Assembly: GCA_946803585.1 (NCBI GenBank)
Contig: CAMPEQ010000003.1
Location: 52,370 to 116,369, forward strand
Length of the DNA stretch: 64,000 nucleotides
Reading direction: 5' to 3'
Source: an uncultured Actinomycetes bacterium
GTDB lineage: Bacteria > Actinomycetota > Actinomycetes > S36-B12 > UBA10799
Shown: piece after piece, positions 27,337-36,781 of the stretch
Position numbering within the stretch: position 1 is the first letter of the stretch
Layout: every line of letters begins with the position of its first letter
The notes under the pieces: generated by a model
What the model saw: only the letters and a program-made list of their open reading frames with translations
Database searches by the model: none
What the model was told of the DNA's origin: nothing
Program-made: the position numbers and the translations under genes

Positions 27337-28332
27337 CTACTCCCCAGCGAAGACCGCAGGTGCTCCGCCCGTGTGCCAGAAAACCACCGGCCCCTCGGGA
27401 AGAGCCGCATCGTTGGCAACAATCGCTGCGAACGCTTTCGCCGTATAAACCGGGTCGAGCAGGATCCCCTCCCGCTTGAGCATCATGTCCGACGCTTCTT
27501 GACCTGCAGCGGTGGGAACCCCGTACTCCTTCCCTCGGTAGTCGCCGAGCACTGTCGCGGGTTGGCGCTGGCTTACCTGCGAGCCCAGGTCGCGAAGCAC
27601 CGCGTCCGCCAGGCCATCGCTGACCTGGGACATGAGTTCAGCATCTAGCGACACCCCCACTCCGACGATCTTCACGTCGCCGCCAAGTAGCGCGCGCCCG
27701 GCAATCAGTCCTGCTTGGGTCCCGCCGGATCCGTTGGCATGAACGATCGCTGCCGGACTTAACCCCAGATCCGCGCATTGGTGACCGAACTCGCGGTAGG
27801 CGTTCGCGTAGCCCAACGCTCCGGTCGGGGTCGAACCGCCGACTGGAATGAGCAGGGGACGGCGGCCCTGTCCTCGGAGTCGTTCGCAGGCGGCTTCGGC
27901 GGCGGCGAACGTCTGTGCCCAGTCCGCATCGGGATGGAACTCCGCGCTCGCGCCTAGGTAGTTGTCGAGCAGTAGATTGCCCGTCGCCTGCTGTGGTTCT
28001 ACACCGGTGAGCACTAGATGGCAGTCCCGGCCGGTCATACTGGCCACTGCGGCAACTGCCCGGCAATGGTTTGACTGGACGGCACCGATCGTTACCAGGA
28101 CGTCGGCCTGCGCTGCATCGGCCTCGCCGAGTAGATACTCGAGTTTGCGGATCTTATTGCCACCGACACCAACCGCGGTCAGATCATCACGTTTGATCCA
28201 GAGTTCCCGGCCGAGGTCGCGAGAGAGCCGTGGAAGCCGGTGCAGCGCAGTTGCCGACGGGAGCAAGGGCACAGTCGGTGCCGGCACCTGGGGATGTAGC
28301 TCCTCGGTTGACGTGCCTTCGTTGCTGTTCAT
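27337..28332 (-). CDS. D-cysteine desulfhydrase / ACC deaminase-like PLP enzyme
   Basis: Fold-type II PLP enzyme (331 residues). The cofactor Lys60 lies in GVGGNKIRKLEYLL. TIGAVQSNHCRAVAAVA and a Gly/Ser-rich phosphate loop (NGSGGTQAGLIAG) follow. Family members are D-cysteine desulfhydrase (D-cysteine to pyruvate, sulfide and ammonia) and 1-aminocyclopropane-1-carboxylate deaminase. These are hard to separate by sequence; I favour D-cysteine desulfhydrase or a related D-amino acid lyase. It is 79 bases upstream of panE on the same strand and divergent from yaaA. Confidence 0.87.
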   Translation of the reverse strand: MNSNEGTSTEELHPQVPAPTVPLLPSATALHRLPRLSRDLGRELWIKRDDLTAVGVGGNKIRKLEYLLGEADAAQADVLVTIGAVQSNHCRAVAAVASMTGRDCHLVLTGVEPQQATGNLLLDNYLGASAEFHPDADWAQTFAAAEAACERLRGQGRRPLLIPVGGSTPTGALGYANAYREFGHQCADLGLSPAAIVHANGSGGTQAGLIAGRALLGGDVKIVGVGVSLDAELMSQVSDGLADAVLRDLGSQVSQRQPATVLGDYRGKEYGVPTAAGQEASDMMLKREGILLDPVYTAKAFAAIVANDAALPEGPVVFWHTGGAPAVFAGE

Positions 28333-28407
28333 TGACTCGTTATCCTCTCTGTGGCTACCGCTGCACTAGGCGAGCACTCGAATGTCTCGGATCGGAAGGA
28401 GGTTGGC

Positions 28408-29193
28408 GTGCTCATACTCCTGCCCCCATCGGAGGGAAAGCAAACCCCTGCCCCCACATCTGGCGGCAGCAGCCTCGACCTGGCCGGACTCTCCTTCAGT
28501 GAACTGACCCGGCCGCGCGCGGCGGTGGTCCGCGAGCTCGTGAAGTTGAGTAGCGGAACACCCAAGAGGGCATTGCGCCTCCTGGGTCTGTCGCCAGGCC
28601 AGATTGGCGAGCTCGCGATCAACTCGACAATCGAATCCGCGCCAACTGCACCAGCCCAAGAGATTTACACCGGAGTGCTGTTCGCCGCCTTGGATCTTCC
28701 GGGCTACTCAGCGCAGCAGAGCGCTCTAGCAACCGATCGAGTTCTCATCACCTCAAGCGTATTCGGCTTCGTTCGACCCACTGACCTCATTCCGGCATAT
28801 CGACTATCCGGGTCTGTGACGCTGCCCCGTATCGGGAAGGTCAGCGCTCATTGGCGCAAGAACCTCACCCGAACGTGTCCATCGGTGTTGACCGATCAAC
28901 TCATCGTTGACTTTCGCTCGGGCACCTACGTGGGCTTCTGGCCTCTACCTAAGAACCCATCTCGACCGAGCTTGACTGTCAAGATCTGGCAGCAGGGACC
29001 GGGTGGAGTAAAGACAGCAGTGAGCCATCACAACAAAGCTGTCAAGGGTGAGTTGGCGCGGTTTCTCGCTACCACTACAGATAGCCCCCAGTCCCCGGAA
29101 GATGTCGCTGAGTGCTGCCGAGGCGCCGGCTGGAACGTCGCTCTAGAAGCCGAATCCGCCGCCGGCAACCAACGGCTCGACGTCCTCACATAG
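28408..29193 (+). CDS. yaaA: YaaA-family peroxide stress protein
   Basis: Cytoplasmic protein of 261 residues beginning LILLPPSEGK, the family hallmark, with VFGFVRPTDLIPAYRL in the middle and FYVGFWPLP-like YVGFWPLPK later. In Escherichia coli YaaA limits free iron and oxidative DNA damage after peroxide stress and binds DNA. The open frame begins at 28351, but the GTG at 28408 is preferred because GGAAGGAGG lies 6 bases upstream and it begins exactly at the conserved N-terminus. Confidence 0.9.
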   Translation: MLILLPPSEGKQTPAPTSGGSSLDLAGLSFSELTRPRAAVVRELVKLSSGTPKRALRLLGLSPGQIGELAINSTIESAPTAPAQEIYTGVLFAALDLPGYSAQQSALATDRVLITSSVFGFVRPTDLIPAYRLSGSVTLPRIGKVSAHWRKNLTRTCPSVLTDQLIVDFRSGTYVGFWPLPKNPSRPSLTVKIWQQGPGGVKTAVSHHNKAVKGELARFLATTTDSPQSPEDVAECCRGAGWNVALEAESAAGNQRLDVLT

Positions 29194-29366
29194 ACGCAGC
29201 GGTCCGGCCAATTGCTTTGCCTGAGTCGCAGGTAACGATTCGACAGCGATAGGAACTGCCGCGAAGCTGTCCGAGTAGGCTGCAAACGCACTTAACCCAA
29301 CCGCACGTTATCGACCACAACCCCGATCGACCCGTCTTCGAGATCAACGAAATCTTGTAAACAACA

Positions 29367-29390
29367 CCGGCCATGACAAACCAAGGCCGG
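29367..29390 (+). terminator. short GC-rich hairpin after yaaA
   Basis: CCGGCC (29367-29372) pairs with GGCCGG (29385-29390) across a 12-base A-rich loop. It lies in the 283-base gap after yaaA, 174 bases past its stop. It has no U-run, so the terminator role is tentative. I see nothing else convincing in this gap. Confidence 0.3.
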
Positions 29391-29476
29391 CTCGTATGCA
29401 AGCGCAAGATGGCCACAGGAACCACCCTTTTGACCGCGCTCTCGGCTCGGCGTCTCAGCGGTGAGACAGTGTGTGA

Positions 29477-30805
29477 ATGGCTCGCGAGATTCTGACAACC
29501 CCGGCCCCCGAGATCGGGGCATCCATCACTATCGAAGTCGGCGGTCCAGTTGCTGGCGGACAATGCTTGGCTCGCTTGGACGGCCGAGTCGTGTTCGTCC
29601 GAGACGCGCTACCTGGAGAGCAAGTGGTCGCCACCGTCACCGGACACGGTAAGCGCGGAGCCTTCCTGCGAGCTGACGTCAGAGAGGTCCTCGTAGCGTC
29701 GCCGGACCGGGTGGCCCCACCGTGCCCGATCGCCCACGAGTGCGGGGGTTGTGACTGGCAGCATGCTGACCTCCCTTCCCAGCGGCGCCTAAAGGCGACG
29801 GTCATCGTCGACGCACTCACTCGAACAGGCGGAATAGCTGAGATCGCCGGGCGACCCATCAGTGAGGTGGTTCGCGTCGATCCCGCGATCGCAGACATAG
29901 ACATAGACATAGACACAGGCACAGGCATAGACGCAGAGATAGACACAGACCCAGACGCGAGCGACGAGGTGACGGACAACGGTCTGCACTGGCGCACCCG
30001 CATGCGATACGCCATCAATAGTCGCGGCGAGGTCGGGCTCAAAGCTGCCAGGTCTCATCGAATCATTCCTGCGGCCGATTGCCCTCTAGCTGTCGTCGAA
30101 CTGTCAACCAGCGTGCCGCGCACGATTGACACGCCATCGGATCAACGGCCACCTCGGGCGCTTATAGCTGCCCATTCCAACACTGACCAGACGAAGCTGA
30201 CGCTCAGCGAGCACGATCCGCTACAACTAACGGAGCGGGTCAGACACCGCGAGTTCCGAGTTGGCATCACTGGGTTCTGGCAAGTCCACCCTGGTGCGCC
30301 AGAGCTACTCGTCAACAACGTCATGGAACTTGCCGCACCGCAGCCGGGCGAGCATGTACTTGACCTCTATAGCGGCGTTGGGCTCTTCGCCGCGTTCCTC
30401 GGCGAGGCGGTGGGAATCACCGGGCGAGTCGATGCGGTGGAGGGCGACAAAGCGGCCGTCAAGTTCGCCCGGGCGAACACCAAGGACGTTGAGTCGGTGA
30501 ACCACCATTGCTCGCGAGTGGACCGCTGGTTGAAGCACCGGGGGCAAGCCACCGATCCAGACGTTGTCGTCTTGGACCCACCACGTGCCGGCGCCGCAGC
30601 TGAGATCGTCACCGCAATAGCGAAAATGGCGCCCCGCACGGTTGTCTACGTCGCATGCGATCCAGTCGCCCTTGCCAGAGATGCCCGCACCTTTGCCGAG
30701 CTCGGCTTCGAACTAGCTGAGCTGCGGGCGTTTGACCTCTTCCCGATGACCAAACATGTCGAATCGATCGCGGTTTTCCAACGAGCAGCATCGTCGGCAA
30801 TCTGA
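29477..30805 (+). CDS. TRAM-domain 23S rRNA (uracil-5-)-methyltransferase, RlmCD/RumA family
   Basis: SAM-dependent rRNA m5U methyltransferase of 442 residues. The TRAM domain is residues about 10-72. An iron-sulfur motif follows, with Cys83, Cys89 and Cys92, then a later Cys in IIPAADCPLA. The Rossmann core has DLYSGVGLFAAFLG, DPPRAGA, and the catalytic YVACDP with Cys394. Residues 139-160, between the Fe-S region and the RNA-binding/catalytic part, are an unusual Asp-alternating insert encoded by a hexanucleotide repeat. Target position on rRNA is not predictable. The start follows a GTGAGACAG sequence with weak ribosome-site character. Confidence 0.9.
   Translation: MAREILTTPAPEIGASITIEVGGPVAGGQCLARLDGRVVFVRDALPGEQVVATVTGHGKRGAFLRADVREVLVASPDRVAPPCPIAHECGGCDWQHADLPSQRRLKATVIVDALTRTGGIAEIAGRPISEVVRVDPAIADIDIDIDTGTGIDAEIDTDPDASDEVTDNGLHWRTRMRYAINSRGEVGLKAARSHRIIPAADCPLAVVELSTSVPRTIDTPSDQRPPRALIAAHSNTDQTKLTLSEHDPLQLTERVRHREFRVGITGFWQVHPGAPELLVNNVMELAAPQPGEHVLDLYSGVGLFAAFLGEAVGITGRVDAVEGDKAAVKFARANTKDVESVNHHCSRVDRWLKHRGQATDPDVVVLDPPRAGAAAEIVTAIAKMAPRTVVYVACDPVALARDARTFAELGFELAELRAFDLFPMTKHVESIAVFQRAASSAI
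29891..29956 (+). repeat. in-frame hexanucleotide tandem repeat
   Basis: Eleven consecutive 6-base units related to ATAGAC (variants GCAGAC, ACAGGC, ACAGAC, CCAGAC, GCAGAG). They encode an alternating X-Asp peptide at residues 139-160 of the rRNA methyltransferase. Several neighbouring units are identical. The unit length is a multiple of three, so slippage changes the length of the insert without breaking the frame. Confidence 0.9.
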
Positions 30806-30853
30806 CTCACGCCCGATTGCGACCGATACGCTGCGCGCCCTAGCATCAGCCGG

Positions 30854-31852
30854 GTGACCCAACAACCCACCGCGCAGCCACTGAGCCAACCAGCCGATCC
30901 GACCGCTCGGGCGGCCACCACACATGACGATCCGGCGAATGCCGCGCTCGCGGTGCCGATCTCCTTCGATGCTCGCTACGGCGCAGGGAAGAAGCGCACC
31001 TTGGTCCTGGGCGGCGGAGGGATCTACTTCGTTGCGTGGCAGGTTGCGTATCTCAACGGCCTAGCCAAGCGAGGATTACGCCTGGACGAGGCAGAGATCA
31101 TGGTTGGGACGTCCGCCGGTTCAGTCGTGGCATCGATTCTGGCGAACGGTTCCCTCAAGCGATTCAACAAGCAGGTCGACTGGATCTCCCGCGTACCCGC
31201 TCTTGTCGGGCTATTGGCACCGGCGAGTAACTTCCATGCCAGCCAGCTCCGCGCCCTCGACATGTTCCGAGATGCCGACAACTGCCGCCCGGAGACGGTC
31301 CGCGACATCGGCTACGCGGCCTTAGCCGCCCACACCCCCACCGCGGCTGAGATGCGACGGAGCACCGGATTCGCAATCGCAGCTCGTGGCTGGCCATCGG
31401 CGGCACTGAAGATCTCGACCGTCGATTGCTACACCGGCGAGCGCCTGATCGCGACATCTGATTCGGGTATCTCTGCCATTCGAGCGGCGGCCGCTAGTAG
31501 TGCCGTTCCGGGGATCTTTAGCCCGCAGCCAATTCATGACCGCTGGTGTATGGATGGCGGAGTTAGCGGTTCAGGAACCCACTGTGACGTCGTGGCCGGG
31601 GCCCAACGCGCCCTCATCATCTCCTTGAGCGCCTCTCAAAGTGCTCCCGAACCCACGATGACGATCCAGCCCGACAACCTCAAGACGGAACTCGCGGCCC
31701 TCCAGGCCGCCGGAACCACCGCCTACGCGAGAGGTCCCCATAAGGTCGATATGACCCAGCTGATGGATCCCACAGCAGTGCCCGAGGCGCTGGCGTTGGG
31801 GGATGAACAGGCTGGACAGGACGCGGTAGAACTCGCCGCTTTCTGGAACTAG
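30854..31852 (+). CDS. patatin-like phospholipase
   Basis: Serine lipase of 332 residues, GTG start. The oxyanion loop LVLGGGGIYFVAW is near residue 52. The nucleophile motif GTSAGS gives Ser87, and the dyad Asp234 is in DGGVSGSGT. No signal peptide is visible. The first 35 residues are Gln/Pro/Ala-rich and poorly conserved in appearance. Patatins hydrolyse acyl groups from membrane lipids; the substrate is unknown. It follows the rRNA methyltransferase by 48 bases on the same strand. Confidence 0.9.
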   Translation: MTQQPTAQPLSQPADPTARAATTHDDPANAALAVPISFDARYGAGKKRTLVLGGGGIYFVAWQVAYLNGLAKRGLRLDEAEIMVGTSAGSVVASILANGSLKRFNKQVDWISRVPALVGLLAPASNFHASQLRALDMFRDADNCRPETVRDIGYAALAAHTPTAAEMRRSTGFAIAARGWPSAALKISTVDCYTGERLIATSDSGISAIRAAAASSAVPGIFSPQPIHDRWCMDGGVSGSGTHCDVVAGAQRALIISLSASQSAPEPTMTIQPDNLKTELAALQAAGTTAYARGPHKVDMTQLMDPTAVPEALALGDEQAGQDAVELAAFWN

Positions 31853-31949
31853 GTTCGACCGTAGACCGGACTTGATCCGGAAAACTTGATCCGACAAAGA
31901 AGGTCGGAAATATCACCGAGGTGCCGCTACGGGCGGTAGCCTGCAAATT

Positions 31950-34388
31950 GTGCCCTCTGCTGATCGCGGTCCGCGTCCGGACCTGCAACTGCGCGCCGTG
32001 GATTTAGAGTCACCAATTGGGCATGCAGTAGTCGCATTAGACGGCACCTTCCTAGAGGTGAACCCTGCTGTCTGTGAACTCACTGGGTATCTCGAAGATG
32101 AGCTCCTTGCGACGACCTTCTCCGCGATAACGCATCCGGATGACACCGAACGCGATCTTGGCGCGGCAAACGAAATCGTCGCCGGAACGCTGAGTCACTA
32201 CGTCGCCGACAAACGCTATGTCCGCAAGGATGGCAGCGTTATTTGGGTTCGCGTACACGTCGCACCCGTGCGCGATTCGTCTGGCTCGGCTGAAGGGTTC
32301 CTCTCTCAGCTTGTTGACATCACCGCTGAACGCGAAGCGATCGATGCCCTGGCCGAGAGCGAACGCCTCTTCCGTCTCGTCGCCTCCAACGCTGGCGACT
32401 TCGTCGCCACGGTAGAACGCGGCATCATCACCTGGGCCTCCCCATCTAGCCGTCAGTTCGGCTGGGAAAGAAGTGAGATAGAGGGCAATAGTGGCGTCGA
32501 CTTCGTTCATCCCGACGATCAGCACATGCTGTACGTGGGGCAGACGGCACTGATGGACAACGGCGGTGACATCCGTCTGCGGATCAGAGTACGCACGAAG
32601 GACGACCAGTACCGCTGGACCGAAGCACGCGTCACGCCTCACCTCGACGAGTCGGGCCAAGCAACTGGCGTGCTAGCGGCAATCCGGGCCATCGACAGGC
32701 AGGTGGAGGCCGAGGAGGCGCTGCGCGATAGCGAACGGGACTTCCGGCTACTAGCCGAGAATGCGGCCGACGTTGTTGCCCGATATGCCGCGGACGGAAC
32801 CTGTCTGTGGGTCTCGGGCGCTGTCCGAGATGTCCTCGGCTGGGAGCCGAGCGAACTGGTCAAGGTTGGGCTCGAAACCCTCACCCACCCAGCAGACTTT
32901 GACCGTCTCGATGACGTGGATTCCGAAGCGGCCGACGAGTTCCGAATCCGTTGTAGTGACGGGCGCTGGATGTGGGTCGCTCGCAAGTCGCGTGAGCTCA
33001 TTGATGGTTCGCGCATCGACGCTATGCGATGTATCGACGATGAGATGGAATCGCGTCACGCCGCTGAGGTCGCGATCGCCAACTTGGCCTACCGTTCAAG
33101 CCACGACGTCCTGACCGGACTACTGAACCGGGACGAGATAGTCCGAATCCTCAATACTGAGTTAGCGAACCAATCGACCGGCTCCCACGTCGCTGCGCTC
33201 TTTATCGACCTCGATCACTTCAAGGAAATCAACGATGGCCTCTCCCACGCCGCCGGTGACGACATCCTGCGTGATGTCGCCCGTCGGCTCACTCAGGTGA
33301 CCGGGTCTGGGGACTATGTCGGTCGATTCGGGGGCGACGAGTTCACCATTATTCTGACCGGCATTCAAAGCCCAGAGGACGCAGCTGCCCGCGCATCATT
33401 AGTCATGGCTGGAATCGGCTCTCGAGACTTCTGGACCCACCGCCAGCGGGTCCCGGTCACGACGAGCATCGGAGTCGCACTCGCCCAGCACAACCAGGAC
33501 GCAAACGATGTCCTAAGCGACGCCGACGCGGCGCTGTATCAGGCGAAGAATCTGGGCCGAAACCGCTGCCAACTAGCGGATGAACAGACGCGAGCAGTCG
33601 CGATGGCGCGAATCGGACTCAATGGACGGATCCGTGAGGGTATCGATAACAACGAGTTCCACGCCTGGTACCAGCCGGTTGTTGACCTAGTGAGTAGCCG
33701 GGTGATTGGCTACGAGGCACTTGCCCGTTGGGCCGCCAAAGACCGGGTGATCGTCGCGCAGGACTTCATCGCGGCGACCGAGAAGTCAGGAGTGATCGCC
33801 GAACTAGGCGGCGTCGTTGTTGCCGAAGCGATCGCCACGATCCCGACGCTAGCGCGTGACCAGTTCATGACTATTAATGCTTCCGCCTCGCAGCTTTGCG
33901 ACGACGACTTCGCGCCGCGGGTGATGCGGCAACTGCGTAACTGCGGTGCTAACCCAGAGCAGTTGGTTATCGAGATCACCGAACACTCAATTGTCAGCCT
34001 GGAGTCGTCCGCCCGGGCCGGCGTTCAGCTGCTCGCGGAGGCCGGGGTGGGGGTCTACGTCGACGACTTCGGGACGGGATTCTCGTCAATGACAATGCTC
34101 CTGGACTTCCCGGTAACCGGGCTCAAACTCGATGCGTCATTCGCTCGAAGGCTACGAACCGACTCGTCCGGCGCCGCAAGCAAGCTTATTTCTGGATTGG
34201 CCGAGATCTCCTCGCGCTTACAGCTTCAAGGTATCGCCGAGGGGATCGAGAATCCGGAGGAGCAGGCGATCTTTGCTGCCAACGGATGGACTGCCGGTCA
34301 AGGTTGGCTGTTCGGAAAGGCTCAACCAGATCCGGCAGCAGCCTCGCTACCAGAAATGCGTCGATCGGGCACCCGTCAACTAGTTTGA
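31950..34388 (+). CDS. PAS-GGDEF-EAL cyclic-di-GMP signalling protein
   Basis: Cytosolic signalling protein of 812 residues with GTG start and no membrane segment. Three PAS domains occupy about residues 15-125, 130-245 and 255-365. The GGDEF domain is about 380-545 with an intact GGDEF at 461-465. The EAL domain is about 555-805 with EAL at 589-591, an Asn in TINAS, the ITEHS Glu, VDDFGTG and LKLDASF. Both catalytic motifs look complete, so it may both make and degrade c-di-GMP. I see no RxxD inhibitory site before GGDEF. It stands alone; its 3' end meets a terminator hairpin shared with the convergent Rpf-like gene. Confidence 0.93.
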   Translation: MPSADRGPRPDLQLRAVDLESPIGHAVVALDGTFLEVNPAVCELTGYLEDELLATTFSAITHPDDTERDLGAANEIVAGTLSHYVADKRYVRKDGSVIWVRVHVAPVRDSSGSAEGFLSQLVDITAEREAIDALAESERLFRLVASNAGDFVATVERGIITWASPSSRQFGWERSEIEGNSGVDFVHPDDQHMLYVGQTALMDNGGDIRLRIRVRTKDDQYRWTEARVTPHLDESGQATGVLAAIRAIDRQVEAEEALRDSERDFRLLAENAADVVARYAADGTCLWVSGAVRDVLGWEPSELVKVGLETLTHPADFDRLDDVDSEAADEFRIRCSDGRWMWVARKSRELIDGSRIDAMRCIDDEMESRHAAEVAIANLAYRSSHDVLTGLLNRDEIVRILNTELANQSTGSHVAALFIDLDHFKEINDGLSHAAGDDILRDVARRLTQVTGSGDYVGRFGGDEFTIILTGIQSPEDAAARASLVMAGIGSRDFWTHRQRVPVTTSIGVALAQHNQDANDVLSDADAALYQAKNLGRNRCQLADEQTRAVAMARIGLNGRIREGIDNNEFHAWYQPVVDLVSSRVIGYEALARWAAKDRVIVAQDFIAATEKSGVIAELGGVVVAEAIATIPTLARDQFMTINASASQLCDDDFAPRVMRQLRNCGANPEQLVIEITEHSIVSLESSARAGVQLLAEAGVGVYVDDFGTGFSSMTMLLDFPVTGLKLDASFARRLRTDSSGAASKLISGLAEISSRLQLQGIAEGIENPEEQAIFAANGWTAGQGWLFGKAQPDPAAASLPEMRRSGTRQLV

Positions 34389-34429
34389 TGGGCCGAGATC
34401 ACCTCTTGGAAGCGTGGTCTCGACCCATC
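34387..34429. terminator. bidirectional hairpin between convergent genes
   Basis: GATGGG (34387-34392) pairs with CCCATC (34424-34429), and inside it CGAGA pairs with TCTCG and CAC with GTG, separated by single mismatches. The stem starts at the stop of the GGDEF-EAL gene (TGA at 34386-34388) and lies 24 bases past the end of the Rpf-like gene on the other strand. Confidence 0.65.
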
Positions 34430-34452
34430 GGATCGCCCGGACTACCTGTGGC

Positions 34453-34938
34453 TCATCCGCCCCACGGTGACCAACCGCGTGCCTTGTGCGTGCGCCACAT
34501 GACGTAGTCCTGTGCCCACTTCGGCGCCTTGTTAGCAGTCTTGGAGAACTTCTTCCCGCCGTTCGAGCGCCATGTCCCCTTGTCGAACTGATACGCACCG
34601 TAGTAGCCGTTGCCAGTATTGATCTTGTAGCGGCTGTGGCTCTCGCGCTGGCGAACCTGCTTGGCTTTCTTGGTCTTCGCGAACTTCTTCGCCTTCGCGA
34701 TATCGCGCACCATCTTCTTGGACAGTTTGTATTTTCGGACCTGACGGTCGCTGACGACCTTCGACTTCTTTTTCGCTGTCTTCTTGACCGACGCAGCGCC
34801 GGTGACTTGTACTGACTGACTAGTCGTCGGGGCATTCTCGACTGCTGTCGCCGGAAGCGCGGTTACGGCCACTGCGGTACCGCTGAGGAGAGCAACTCCT
34901 AGGACCGGTGCGGCGACTCGTGCTGTTCGTGAACTCAT
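34453..34938 (-). CDS. Rpf-like transglycosylase
   Basis: Exported protein of 161 residues. The signal peptide ends near ATAVENA (about residue 33). A long lysine-rich region (about residues 50-95) follows, and then the C-terminal transglycosylase-like domain typical of resuscitation-promoting factors. That domain has catalytic Glu99 in RQRESHSRYKINTGNGYYGAYQF; the usual ESNGNW is ESHSRY here. The WRSNGG and C-terminal WSPWGG motifs are intact. Rpf proteins cleave peptidoglycan and stimulate regrowth. The lysine-rich spacer could bind anionic wall polymers, which is my inference. Confidence 0.9.
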   Translation of the reverse strand: MSSRTARVAAPVLGVALLSGTAVAVTALPATAVENAPTTSQSVQVTGAASVKKTAKKKSKVVSDRQVRKYKLSKKMVRDIAKAKKFAKTKKAKQVRQRESHSRYKINTGNGYYGAYQFDKGTWRSNGGKKFSKTANKAPKWAQDYVMWRTHKARGWSPWGG

Positions 34939-35258
34939 CAGGCTCGACTCCTTCGGTTGGTGCGGTCGCCTTAGCGCCGCTACCGATGTCTTTCTTCTGC
35001 ATAGAAGTCATGCCCGGGGCCCCCGACTAATATCGGCGCGCTCACTCGTCTGGGGGTTCGATGAGACGGGGGTCACCAAAAACTGGTTGCACGCGTCACA
35101 TTCACCACCCGTCTGCGCACGGCCACGGGGGAAACCATGGCTCTACGCACCCGTCCCCACTAATTGCTGACACCCTCCCGGCGGCAAACTCTGCGAAATG
35201 GGTCCAGGGTTAGTAGCGTCGGAGCGGACAACCCATTACCGGCCACTTCGGAGAACTC
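34939..35258. other. 320-base divergent intergenic region, possible Rpf leader
   Basis: This gap separates the Rpf-like gene (minus strand) from glutamate decarboxylase (plus strand) and must hold both promoters. On the minus strand it contains several stems, for example GCCATGG/CCGTGGC near 35124-35141 and CGTCT/AGACG near 35045-35070. Actinobacterial rpf genes are often controlled by the ydaO-type c-di-AMP riboswitch. The conserved blocks of that class are not recognisable here, so I do not assign it. No gene is credible in the gap. Confidence 0.4.
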
Positions 35259-36713
35259 ATGACCCTGCACCCCACCGGGAAAAGCGCCAAGTCGAAGATC
35301 GCTCAGTCACTTAGTGACGAGGCCAAACACGCGGCAGATATCGAGGGTTCGAGTCTGCATTGGGTTGAGATCATCGAAGGCGCCGGGGTAATGGAGCTGG
35401 AGAACGGCGAACTCCCGGAAGGCCCAATGCCCGGCGCAGCCGCCTACCAAACTGTTACCGAAGAGTCGATGCTTGACGGCAACGCACGGCTGAACCTGGC
35501 GACCTTCGTCAGCACGTGGATGGATGACTGGGCGCGCAAGCTCTACGCGGAGTCCTACGACAAGAACATGATCGACAAGGATGAGTACCCGCAGACTGCC
35601 GCAATCGAGCAGAAGTGCGCCAAGATCATCGCGAATCTATGGCACGCACCGCAGGATTCCATGGGAACCTCAACCATCGGCTCGAGCGAGGCCTGCATGC
35701 TCGCCGGGATGGCATTCAAGCGTCGCTGGCAGAACGCCCGTAAGGCCAAGGGGCTGTCTACCGACAAGCCCAACTTGGTCATGAGCTCGGCTGTACAAGT
35801 CGTGTGGGAGAAGTTCTGTAACTACTGGGAGATCGAAGCACGCCTCGTCCCCATCACTGAAGAGAACATGATGCTGACAACCGAAGGGATGCTCGGCGCG
35901 ATTGATGAGAACACGATCGGAGTCGTGGGAATTCTCGGTCAGACCTACACCGGAGTCTACGAGCCGATCAAGGAGCTCGCGGAAGCCCTCGACGATCTTG
36001 AGGCGAAGACAGGACAGGATGTGCCCCTGCACGTCGACGCGGCCAGCGGCGGTATGGTCGCGCCGTTCATCCAGGAGGACCTCGTCTGGGATTTCCAACT
36101 GACCCGCGTTCACTCCATCAATACCTCCGGGCACAAGTACGGCATGGTCTATCCCGGACTTGGCTGGGTGATCTGGCGCAAGGCCGAGTACGTTCCCGAG
36201 GACCTGATCTTCCATGTCTCCTACCTCGGTGGCGATATGCCAACGCTGGCTCTAAATTTCTCCCGTCCCGGCGCCCAGGTACTTCTGCAGTTCTACCTAT
36301 TCGCACGCCTCGGACGTTCCGGCTACAAGGCCGTCCAGCAACTCAGCCAGGACATGGCACTTCATGTCTCCAGTGCGATTGCCGAGATGGGGCCCTTCGA
36401 GCTCATTACCAAGGGTGATGACCTTCCAGTGTTTTGCTGGAAGTTGAAGAAGGGTTACACCGACAAGTGGGACCTACAGGATCTTTCTGAGCGGCTTCGC
36501 CTGAGCGGTTGGCAGGTTCCTGCCTACCCGTTGGCCGATAATCTCGCCGATCAGTGGGTAATGCGGATCGTTGTTCGAACCGGCATGCTTCCCACCAAAA
36601 TGGATCTGTTGGTTGAACAGATTGAAGAAGCTGTTGCCTACCTCGACGCCCTCGAGGGACCCCTACCTCGCGAGGGCCGCACTGGCGGTCCAACCCACTT
36701 CACCTATAGCTAG
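35259..36713 (+). CDS. gadB: glutamate decarboxylase
   Basis: PLP enzyme of 484 residues that converts glutamate to GABA and CO2, consuming a proton. HVDAASGGMVAPF holds the cofactor Asp. The Schiff-base Lys is Lys293 in NTSGHKYGMVYPG. MGTSTIGSSEACMLAG is the phosphate-binding region. The length and the near full-length similarity in pattern to bacterial GadB are good. The C-terminus ends in THFTYS rather than the usual HT end, so the pH-dependent plug may differ. No GadC antiporter or GABA-using gene is adjacent. Confidence 0.95.
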   Translation: MTLHPTGKSAKSKIAQSLSDEAKHAADIEGSSLHWVEIIEGAGVMELENGELPEGPMPGAAAYQTVTEESMLDGNARLNLATFVSTWMDDWARKLYAESYDKNMIDKDEYPQTAAIEQKCAKIIANLWHAPQDSMGTSTIGSSEACMLAGMAFKRRWQNARKAKGLSTDKPNLVMSSAVQVVWEKFCNYWEIEARLVPITEENMMLTTEGMLGAIDENTIGVVGILGQTYTGVYEPIKELAEALDDLEAKTGQDVPLHVDAASGGMVAPFIQEDLVWDFQLTRVHSINTSGHKYGMVYPGLGWVIWRKAEYVPEDLIFHVSYLGGDMPTLALNFSRPGAQVLLQFYLFARLGRSGYKAVQQLSQDMALHVSSAIAEMGPFELITKGDDLPVFCWKLKKGYTDKWDLQDLSERLRLSGWQVPAYPLADNLADQWVMRIVVRTGMLPTKMDLLVEQIEEAVAYLDALEGPLPREGRTGGPTHFTYS

Positions 36714-36781
36714 GTGATCACACAGTGCGAGCGGGTACCCACGGGTCGCCGCGCCGCCCACGTTATGGTCACAATGTAGCT

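Noticed and set aside
34820..35011. 63-residue minus-strand frame over the start of the Rpf-like gene
   Set aside because: It overlaps the real start and signal peptide in another frame and has no family features.
34939..35258. ydaO-type c-di-AMP riboswitch before the Rpf-like gene
   Set aside because: The context is right and GGGTGGTGAAT faintly resembles one conserved block, but the CAGCUAACC-type 3' block and the GGGGACCCA element are not recognisable. A covariance-model search would decide.
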